This document shows positions 1 through 4,548 of a DNA stretch of 5,896 nucleotides, in pieces. The notes beneath the pieces are model-generated. The model was not told the origin of the DNA. It did not search any database and saw only the letters and a list, made by a program, of their open reading frames with translations. The DNA is taken from positions 1-5,896 of the forward strand of contig CAIXZV010000363.1 of NCBI GenBank assembly GCA_903924005.1. The letters are read 5' to 3'. The DNA comes from an uncultured Chloroflexota bacterium (lineage in GTDB: Bacteria; Chloroflexota; Limnocylindria; Limnocylindrales; CSP1-4). The translations under genes were made by a program, and so were the position numbers. Every line of letters starts with the position of its first letter. The stretch's first letter is position 1.

Positions 1-39
1 GCGCTGCCCGGCGTTGCGCCGCGTCCGGCGTGCCCGCAT
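1..39 (-). CDS. Possible N-terminus of a leftward gene (partial, runs off the left edge)
   Basis: An ATG at 39-37 on the minus strand opens 13 codons reading MRARRTRRNAGQR up to the window edge. A short Arg-rich start like this is common ahead of the first helix of TetR-family repressors. The ATG directly abuts a perfect 7-bp-arm palindrome (40-54) of the sort such repressors bind. There is no good Shine-Dalgarno site in front of it, and 13 residues cannot identify a family. This is therefore a hypothesis resting on the composition of the start and on the operator-like sites around it. It could equally be non-coding. Confidence 0.22.
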   Translation of the reverse strand, partial: MRARRTRRNAGQR

Positions 40-56
40 TTCATTCGGAATGAACA
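38..56. promoter_or_regulatory. Operator-like palindrome, site 1
   Basis: The sequence ATTTCATTCGGAATGAACA contains perfect 7-bp arms, TTCATTC and GAATGAA (40-46 and 48-54), around one central base. It is the first of three related sites (centres 47, 151 and 193) that resemble TetR-family operators. Nothing in the window shows which protein binds it. Confidence 0.5.
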
Positions 57-141
57 GGAACTCGGGCGGAGCGGCGTTCGGCGCCTTCCCAACGCTCTAT
101 TTGACCGTCGCACGCCCAGAAACGGGTCCCCGAAGCCCAGA

Positions 142-160
142 TGTTCATTGCGAGTGAACA
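142..160. promoter_or_regulatory. Operator-like palindrome, site 2
   Basis: TGTTCATTGCGAGTGAACA has perfect 6-bp outer arms, TGTTCA and TGAACA. Over the 15-base core it matches site 1 at 12 positions. Its centre lies 104 bases from that of site 1, close to ten helical turns, so both sites face the same side of the DNA. Confidence 0.5.
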
Positions 161-183
161 AACTGGCGCTGGCAGGCACGGCC

Positions 184-202
184 TGTTCAGTAGGAATGGA
201 AA
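184..202. promoter_or_regulatory. Operator-like palindrome, site 3 (degenerate)
   Basis: TGTTCAGTAGGAATGGAAA matches the consensus of sites 1 and 2 at about 15 of 19 positions, but its own symmetry is poor (about 5 of 9 pairs). Its centre is 42 bases from site 2, four helical turns. It touches the tail of the MFS gene's probable terminator. It may be a weak third site or chance. Confidence 0.3.
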
Positions 203-228
203 GTGACAGATTTGGCCGGGCCTGTCAC
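200..228 (-). terminator. Probable rho-independent terminator of the MFS gene
   Basis: Read on the minus strand, a perfect 7-bp stem GTGACAG/CTGTCAC (228-222 and 209-203) with a 12-base loop is followed by TTT (202-200). The stem includes the MFS stop codon at 227-225, so the hairpin begins inside the end of the gene. The U-run is short, so termination may be only partial. Confidence 0.45.
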
Positions 229-1778
229 ACGCCGGCTGGCTTCTCCGGCTCAGGACCCGCCGCCACAAACACGATCACGGCCGCGGCCGCCAGCACGAGG
301 CAGCCCACGAAGACCGCGCTGGCAACGCCCGTGACGAACGCGTCCCGCGCCTGCTGGACCAGCGCCTGGCCGGCGGCGCCCATGCTCGCCACGGCGGGGG
401 AGGCCGTGAACGCGATAGAGCCCAGCACGTGTTCGGCAACCTGCGGCGGCAGCTTTGCCACCAGCGGCGTCATCGCGTCCCGATAGGCCTGGTTGAGCAC
501 CGCGCCCAGGATAGCGATACCAAAGGCGCTGCCCATCTCGCGCGCCGTGTCGTTCACCGCGGAGGCCACGCCCTGCTTGGAAGTTGGCAGCGCGGCAGTC
601 ACCGCGGTTGTGGCTGGCGTGCCCGCCAGACCCATGCCAAAGCCAAACAGCGCCACGCCCAGCGCGAAGAACCAGTACGGCGTGTTCAGATCCAAACGGC
701 TGAGCACGAAGAACCCGCCTGCCGTGATGGCCAGCCCCACGGGGGCCACCCGCCGGAAGCCGATGCGCTTGGCGAGACGCGGGGCGTTGCGGGCCGTTGG
801 AATCATCACGATGGGCAGCGGGAGCATCGACACCGCCGCCTCAAGGGCGGATCTGCCAGTCACGTACTGCAGGTACTGCGTGACGATGAAGAAGAAGCCA
901 AACGAGGCAAAGAACTGGACGCCGATGGTGAGGGTGCCTGCGCTGAAACGGCGGTTCAGGAACAGGCGGGGGTCCAGCAGCGGCTTTGACCGCCGGAGCT
1001 CCCAGGCGACAAACAGCACGCCGGCGGCCAAACCGGCGCCAAGGGCCGCCAGCGTGACAGGATCGGCCCAGCCCGCCTCGGGAGCGTTGATGATGCCGAA
1101 CACCAGCGAGGCGATTGCGACCAGCGAGAGCAGCCCGCCGACGAAGTCAAGCGCTGGCGGGTCGGCGTCCACTGAGGTGGGCACCACGGCCGTGACGGCC
1201 ACGGCGGCGATGATCGCAAGCACGACGTTGAGCGCGAAGAACGACTCCCAGGCAAACCACTCGAGCAGCAGCGCCGACGCCACGAGGCCAAACACGGCGC
1301 CACCGCCCGCGAGGCCAACCCACACGCCGATGGCGCGCGGTCTCTCGGCTTCCGGGAAGGACGTGGTGATCACCGAGAGGGTGGTGGGCATGATTGCCGA
1401 GGCGCCGAGGCCCATCACCATGCGCACCACCATGAGCTGGCTTGGATCGGTGGTGACGAACCCTGCGGCGGCCCCGGCGCCAAAGATCGCAAGGCCAATC
1501 AGCAGGAGCTTCTTGCGCCCGTATCGGTCGCCCAGGGCGCCTGCAAAGAACAGCAGCCCCGCAAACACCACGGTGTAGGCGTCCACGATCCACGTGAGTT
1601 GGGTCTGCGTGGCGCCCGTCTCGCGGGCCATGTCCGGCAGCGCGATGTTGAGGCCGCTCACCGCGGAGATCACGGCGACCAGCGAAATGCCAACCGCCGC
1701 CAGCACGAACTTCGTGCGGCGGGGATCGAGGATCTCGGGCTCCCCGCCTGTCGTCTTGGCCGCCGCCACCACTGCCAT
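225..1778 (-). CDS. DHA2-type MFS multidrug efflux transporter, 14 transmembrane helices
   Basis: Predicted inner-membrane drug:proton antiporter of the EmrB/QacA family, 517 residues, a normal length for 14-helix members. Visible marks (517-residue numbering) are the helix-2 motif LTWIVDAY (61-68), motif A GALGDRYGRKK (80-90) in the loop between helices 2 and 3, and motif B around Arg119 in helix 4. A second motif A-like basic loop, APRLAKRIGFRR, lies near 332-343. Motif C in helix 5 is degenerate: where relatives have GP and GG, this protein has Gly-Leu and Ser-Ala (about 164-169). The start was moved seven codons in from an upstream ATG at 1799, because GAGGAG sits six bases before the ATG at 1778. 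The gene is divergent from a TetR repressor, with operator-like sites on its promoter, so it is probably derepressed by its substrates. Substrates cannot be read from sequence. The family is nearly certain. Confidence 0.93.
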   Translation of the reverse strand: MAVVAAAKTTGGEPEILDPRRTKFVLAAVGISLVAVISAVSGLNIALPDMARETGATQTQLTWIVDAYTVVFAGLLFFAGALGDRYGRKKLLLIGLAIFGAGAAAGFVTTDPSQLMVVRMVMGLGASAIMPTTLSVITTSFPEAERPRAIGVWVGLAGGGAVFGLVASALLLEWFAWESFFALNVVLAIIAAVAVTAVVPTSVDADPPALDFVGGLLSLVAIASLVFGIINAPEAGWADPVTLAALGAGLAAGVLFVAWELRRSKPLLDPRLFLNRRFSAGTLTIGVQFFASFGFFFIVTQYLQYVTGRSALEAAVSMLPLPIVMIPTARNAPRLAKRIGFRRVAPVGLAITAGGFFVLSRLDLNTPYWFFALGVALFGFGMGLAGTPATTAVTAALPTSKQGVASAVNDTAREMGSAFGIAILGAVLNQAYRDAMTPLVAKLPPQVAEHVLGSIAFTASPAVASMGAAGQALVQQARDAFVTGVASAVFVGCLVLAAAAVIVFVAAGPEPEKPAGV

Positions 1779-1784
1779 CGCCTG

Positions 1785-1790
1785 CTCCTC
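1785..1790 (-). promoter_or_regulatory. Ribosome binding site deciding the MFS start
   Basis: GAGGAG is followed by six bases and then the ATG at 1778. The upstream in-frame ATG at 1799 has only a GAGG twelve bases away, so the downstream start is preferred. Confidence 0.6.
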
Positions 1791-1808
1791 ATCGCCCATG
1801 CTGGGCTA

Positions 1809-1829
1809 ATTCCTCAATGGGGGAGGAAT
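1809..1829. promoter_or_regulatory. Operator-like inverted repeat O1 overlapping the pump -10 and start region
   Basis: Perfect 7-bp arms ATTCCTC (1809-1815) and GAGGAAT (1823-1829) flank a 7-base spacer. The site runs from the pump promoter's -10 box across its likely transcription start. It shares half-site ATTCCYC with O2 immediately beside it. It is probably bound by the TetR-family protein encoded at 1870-2487. Confidence 0.55.
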
Positions 1830-1856
1830 GATATTCTCCGAACGGGGAATTCGCAA
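1828..1856 (-). promoter_or_regulatory. Sigma70-like promoter for the MFS gene
   Basis: On the minus strand, a -35 box TTGCGA (1856-1851) is separated by exactly 17 bases from a -10 box TATCAT (1833-1828). Each matches the consensus at four of six positions. Transcription would start near 1821, leaving a leader of about 40 bases before the chosen ATG at 1778. It is the best promoter visible in the window. A promoter for the rightward repressor gene is less clear; a weak TATTCT (1832-1837) lies in the same overlap zone. Confidence 0.55.
1833..1850. promoter_or_regulatory. Operator-like inverted repeat O2 inside the pump promoter spacer
   Basis: ATTCTCCGAACGGGGAAT has 8-bp arms with one mismatch and a 2-base centre. 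It fills the spacer between the -35 and -10 boxes of the MFS promoter, so a bound repressor would exclude RNA polymerase. All four half-sites of O1 and O2 begin ATTC and fit ATTCYYC. Confidence 0.55.
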
Positions 1857-1857
1857 C

Positions 1858-1862
1858 GAGGG
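1858..1862 (+). promoter_or_regulatory. Ribosome binding site deciding the TetR start
   Basis: GAGGG lies seven bases before the ATG at 1870. An in-frame ATG further upstream (1828) sits inside the operator region and has no such site, so 1870 is the start used here. Confidence 0.6.
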
Positions 1863-1869
1863 CCATCGA

Positions 1870-2487
1870 ATGGCGAGGACACGGGGGCGCCGGGCAGGCG
1901 GGCTCGACACCCGCGAGGCGATCATCGAGGAGGCGCGCCGCCAGTTTGGCGGGGCCGGCTATGCCGCCACCACGCTGCGCGGCGTCGCGGCCGGCGCCGA
2001 TGTGGATCCGCGCCTGGTGCTGCACTACTTCGGCTCGAAGAAGGGTCTCTTTGAGGCGGCGCTGACGTTGCCTGTCGATCCCGGGGTGATCGTTGCGGCC
2101 GTGCTAGCCGGGGAGGGGATCGCTGGCGGCGAGGACATCGGGATCCGCGCGGCCCATCAGATCCTGCGCGTGTTGGAGAACCCAGACGCCCGGCTGGCGA
2201 TCATTGGCAACGTTCGGGCGTCTGTAGAGGACCCCGAGGCCGCCAGCGTCGTTCGCAACATGCTTTCAGAGCGTCTGCTGCTGCCCATCGCACGCGGGAT
2301 CGGCGTGGACCATCCGGAGCTGCGTGCGGCGCTGATGGCCTCGCAGGTCATCGGCCTGGTGATCGCCCGCTACGTGGTGGCGTTTGAACCCCTCGCGTCC
2401 GTTGGCGAGGAACAGCTGCTTCGGGCACTGGCGGCCACGCTCGCGGGCTACCTCACGGGTACATGGACGCAGCCCGGCGAGGACTAG
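1870..2487 (+). CDS. TetR/AcrR-family transcriptional repressor, probable local regulator of the MFS pump
   Basis: A 205-residue protein, typical TetR length. The N-terminal DNA-binding domain begins at TREAIIEEARRQF (14-26). The helix-turn-helix follows at about 35-59, with TLRGVAAGADVDPRLVLHYFGSKKGLF showing the family's characteristic recognition-helix and Tyr-Phe-x-Ser-Lys pattern. The C-terminal ligand and dimer domain ends in MASQVIGLVIARYVVAFEPLA...GYLTG (157-197), which resembles the TetR C-terminal type found in many repressors of high-GC bacteria. It is divergent from the efflux gene, 91 bases start to start. Two palindromes lie on the shared promoter, so autoregulation plus control of the pump is the natural reading. 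The inducer is unknown and probably overlaps with pump substrates. The family call is secure; the regulatory target is inference. Confidence 0.93.
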   Translation: MARTRGRRAGGLDTREAIIEEARRQFGGAGYAATTLRGVAAGADVDPRLVLHYFGSKKGLFEAALTLPVDPGVIVAAVLAGEGIAGGEDIGIRAAHQILRVLENPDARLAIIGNVRASVEDPEAASVVRNMLSERLLLPIARGIGVDHPELRAALMASQVIGLVIARYVVAFEPLASVGEEQLLRALAATLAGYLTGTWTQPGED

Positions 2488-2508
2488 GGCCCCCTGTGCT
2501 GGGGCCCT
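2486..2508. terminator. GC hairpin between convergent genes, possible bidirectional terminator
   Basis: A perfect 8-bp stem AGGGCCCC/GGGGCCCT (2486-2493 and 2501-2508) with a 7-base loop begins at the TetR stop codon. It lies between two convergent genes. No U-run follows on either strand, so it is either a non-canonical terminator or only an RNA 3'-end stabiliser. Confidence 0.45.
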
Positions 2509-2534
2509 GAGTCCACCGCCTACGGGAGCGCGGC

Positions 2535-2975
2535 CTACTTAACCGTGATTGTGAACACCAGCGCCGTCCCGCCCTTGGGGGTCAGGGTGACCGTGGCCAC
2601 CCCGGCCTTCACCCCCGAAACGGCCGGAGCCGGGGTGATGCCGCTGGCGCTGACTGGAGGCTGGATCATCCGCAGGAGGCCGTCCGGCGACACGCTGGCG
2701 GTCCAACTCACCGTGCTATCCACCTTGAAGGTGACAAATCCCCCAACCTCGATTGTGCCCTGTGTCTCCGAGGGGGTGAGGATCACCGGGGCGGTAGCCA
2801 TGAGGGGCACGCGTGAACTAAGCCCGTTGCCGCCGGTCAGCATGGTTGGCAGGGGGTTGGCGGTAGGGGCCACCGCGACGAGGATCATGGAAGCGGGCGC
2901 GGCCGGGGCCGAGGCACCACAGGCGGTGACTGGCAGGACCAGGGCTGCGGCGAGCAGGAGGGCGGATGAGCGCAT
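2535..2975 (-). CDS. Small lipoprotein with a predicted Ig-like beta-sandwich domain, function unknown
   Basis: A 146-residue protein. Residues 1-18 are a lipoprotein signal peptide: a short Arg start, a Leu/Ala core, then the lipobox VTAC with Cys19 as the lipidated residue. Gly20 follows, so there is no inner-membrane Asp signal. Residues 20-60 are an Ala/Pro-rich linker. Residues 63-146 alternate hydrophobic and small polar residues in short strands: VGGFVTFKV, VSWTASVSP, then GVKAGVATVTLTPKGGTALVFTITVK. The final G-x-A-x-V-x-L pattern is common in bacterial Ig-like (Big) domains and in chagasin-type inhibitors. The NPTTG and RPW loops of true chagasins are absent. The start is firm: AGGAG (2986-2982) lies six bases before the ATG. 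The DUF3089 lipoprotein gene is upstream on the same strand, 206 bases away. I do not recognise the protein and assign no function. Confidence 0.7.
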   Translation of the reverse strand: MRSSALLLAAALVLPVTACGASAPAAPASMILVAVAPTANPLPTMLTGGNGLSSRVPLMATAPVILTPSETQGTIEVGGFVTFKVDSTVSWTASVSPDGLLRMIQPPVSASGITPAPAVSGVKAGVATVTLTPKGGTALVFTITVK

Positions 2976-3181
2976 GTTGGGCTCCTGAGGAACGGGAGGG
3001 TTGGGTCTCCGCTCCGAGGACTTCAGGGCGGAAGATCAACACGTCAGACTGCCCTTAATCAGATCGAGTGCAGCGCCGCGCGTCTGTAGTCACCGGCGAG
3101 ATCCGGGCTTCGGCTTGCCGTAGGTCCTGTAGGAAAACGCCTACCCGTTGACACCGTGGTGGTGCCGTTTAGGTACCGCCG
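2976..3181. other. Intergenic region between the two lipoprotein genes
   Basis: I find no gene, and no promoter I would defend, in these 206 bases. Two imperfect hairpins lie just past the DUF3089 stop and could help end its transcript. One has 9-bp arms at 3158-3166 and 3172-3180 with a 5-base loop and two imperfect pairs. The other is a 5-bp stem GTAGG/CCTAC at 3129-3144. Neither is followed by a U-run. The gap makes a single transcript for both lipoproteins uncertain. Confidence 0.4.
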
Positions 3182-4237
3182 TCAGCCCGGCTTTGCGAGC
3201 TGGTACGCCGCGACGCGCGCCTCAAAGTTGGCCTGCAGGTCGAAGTAGTAGAACGGGTAGTCAAACGCGTGGAACACGCCGCGCGGGAACCCCTTGGGAT
3301 TGCCGGGCGCCCACGTGTCAACGCTTGGCGTGGTGGTGACGACCACGCCCCTGGCGCTGTCCACGACCGCGTCCGCGTAGGCCGGAACACGGCTCCAGAC
3401 TCCGGATGCATCGGGGAGCCAGGCGCCCTTTGATGCCGACGCGGGCGCGACGACGGCGTCCCGCGTCCACGTGACGGGGTTGATGGCCAGGGCGCCGGGC
3501 AGCATGACCGGGCTGGGCGCGCCGATGACGGGCGCCTCGGTGTTGTACGACACGATCACCCCGGTGTCGTCCGCGCCCGCGGCAAACCGCAGCGCCGGGT
3601 TCGCGTCGAGGTACGCCTGCGTGACCGAATACCCGATGACGTACGCCACGACCATGCGCTTGGCCACATCGGGATGATCCGCGAAGTAGCCCGCAAGCAG
3701 GTGCGTGGCCACATCGGCGCCTTGGGAGTGTCCCGCGATGGCAAACGGCCGGCCGCCGTTGAAGTGGTCCAGGTAGTAGGCGAAGGCCGCGGTCACGTCC
3801 TCGGTTGGCGCACCGGCAACCGCCGCCGTGTGCTGGTCCGCTGGCAACGTCAACGCGTACATCGCGTCGAGCTGGCGGTAGAACGGCGCGTAGATGTTGG
3901 CGGTCCCGGCGAATGCGCTCGCCTGGCGCTGGTAGGCGATCTGGGCGCCATTGCGCATGCCCGCGTCCGTCACCGCTGCAAGGGTGGAGGCGGAGGCGTC
4001 GGCCTTCGAGTACGTGGTGGGGTAGATGTAGAAGACGTCCACCGGCTTGTCGGGCGCGGCCGGGGCCAGCATCCAGTTAGCGGCGTTGGCGTAATCGGTC
4101 ACAGGTCCGCTCGCTGAGGTGGCGGTGGCCGCCGGGGTGGGGATGGCGCTCGGCAAAGGAGCGGCGCCACCGGAGCAGCCGGCCATCGCAAGCGCGATGG
4201 TGCTCGCCGCCAGGCGAAAGCCCTTCTGGACGTGCAC
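3182..4237 (-). CDS. DUF3089 family alpha/beta-hydrolase lipoprotein
   Basis: A predicted secreted, membrane-anchored serine hydrolase of the DUF3089 family (Pfam alpha/beta-hydrolase clan). No substrate is established for this group. In 351-residue numbering, residues 1-20 are a signal peptide ending in a lipobox (LAMAGC, Cys21), followed by a Pro/Ala/Thr linker to about 45. The family opening DVFYIYPTTY is at 67-76. ANIYAPFYRQLDAMYAL follows near 113-129. The nucleophile elbow is GHSQG with Ser171 (169-173). The C-terminal FHAFDYPFYYFDLQANFEAR (322-341) supplies the likely catalytic His323. The start chosen is GTG at 4237, because GGGAG lies six bases before it and the signal peptide then has a normal short N-region. 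An upstream ATG at 4267 adds ten residues and lacks a ribosome site. The enzyme probably acts in the periplasm or at the outer membrane. The family assignment is strong; esterase-like activity is inferred. Confidence 0.88.
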   Translation of the reverse strand: MHVQKGFRLAASTIALAMAGCSGGAAPLPSAIPTPAATATSASGPVTDYANAANWMLAPAAPDKPVDVFYIYPTTYSKADASASTLAAVTDAGMRNGAQIAYQRQASAFAGTANIYAPFYRQLDAMYALTLPADQHTAAVAGAPTEDVTAAFAYYLDHFNGGRPFAIAGHSQGADVATHLLAGYFADHPDVAKRMVVAYVIGYSVTQAYLDANPALRFAAGADDTGVIVSYNTEAPVIGAPSPVMLPGALAINPVTWTRDAVVAPASASKGAWLPDASGVWSRVPAYADAVVDSARGVVVTTTPSVDTWAPGNPKGFPRGVFHAFDYPFYYFDLQANFEARVAAYQLAKPG

Positions 4238-4243
4238 GGTGTA

Positions 4244-4248
4244 CTCCC
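4244..4248 (-). promoter_or_regulatory. Ribosome binding site deciding the DUF3089 start
   Basis: GGGAG is followed by six bases and then the GTG at 4237. No purine-rich site precedes the alternative ATG at 4267, which argues for the GTG start. Confidence 0.5.
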
Positions 4249-4452
4249 GGGACACAGGAGCGGGCATACAGCGACGTGCGCCGAAGTGAAGTCCGCCTCA
4301 CAAGTATTCCACCGCTTGGCGTCTGGCTGACAGTCCTGATGGCAGGCTCGCTCGGGAGCCGTCGGCCTAGCCCTAGCGGCCTGTGTCCAGAGAGCCCCGA
4401 AGGCCGCCACCGCATCGCGCACCCCGCTGGGCCGCCTCGGCGGGACGTAGCG

Positions 4453-4482
4453 GCACCAAGCCCCAAGGACGGGGCCTGGTGC
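4453..4482 (+). other. Strong 12-bp hairpin in the leader of the SDF transporter gene
   Basis: Arms GCACCAAGCCCC (4453-4464) and GGGGCCTGGTGC (4471-4482) pair over 12 bases with one A-C mismatch (a G-U pair on the other strand) around a 6-base loop. It is followed by GCGGTACTCTTGTCC, only weakly U-rich. It ends 36 bases before the first possible ATG of the transporter. It could be an attenuator, a protein-binding leader structure or a terminator; the sequence alone does not decide. Confidence 0.45.
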
Positions 4483-4539
4483 GCGGTACTCTTGTCCAAC
4501 GTCTCGGGTCGGGAGGGGATGCCAGGCAAAGCCGTGGAC

Positions 4540-4543
4540 GAGG
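4540..4543 (+). promoter_or_regulatory. Ribosome binding site supporting the SDF transporter start
   Basis: GAGG lies five bases before the ATG at 4549. An in-frame ATG at 4519 is preceded by GGGAGGGG that touches it, leaving only three bases after GGAG. The choice between the two is close. Confidence 0.4.
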
Positions 4544-4548
4544 TCAGC

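Larger units (their letters stand above)
4268..4548. other. Divergent intergenic region upstream of the DUF3089 and SDF transporter genes
   Basis: No supported gene lies in these bases; open frames here are composition shadows. Promoters for both flanking genes should lie here, but none is clear. On the minus strand an AATACT (4308-4303) could be a -10 box for the DUF3089 gene, about 65 bases before its GTG, with no good -35. On the plus strand no convincing pair is seen. The region is rich in short inverted repeats, such as CCGCC/GGCGG at 4432-4443 and the large hairpin at 4453-4482. Confidence 0.4.

Noticed and set aside
41..268. A 75-codon minus-strand frame overlapping the MFS stop
   Set aside because: Cys/Trp/Arg-rich with no ribosome site, and it covers the operator-like sites and terminator; not credible as a gene.
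148..486. Plus-strand open frame crossing the end of the MFS gene
   Set aside because: Its frame is open from the left edge only because of base composition. Most of it is antisense to the MFS C-terminus and it shows no recognisable protein features.
493..1578. A 361-codon plus-strand open frame antisense to the MFS gene
   Set aside because: It is low-complexity Ser/Ala/Thr/Pro/Arg sequence complementary to an unmistakable 14-helix transporter.
1828..1869. Upstream ATG extension of the TetR gene
   Set aside because: It would place the first codons inside the operator and promoter region. The ATG at 1870 has a well-spaced GAGGG.
2545..2988. Plus-strand frame fully antisense to the small lipoprotein gene
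   Set aside because: The minus-strand frame has a textbook signal peptide, lipobox and ribosome site; this one has none.
4364..4381. CTAGC repeat and small palindrome in the intergenic region
   Set aside because: Arms are short and imperfect, with no promoter context; likely chance in GC-rich DNA.
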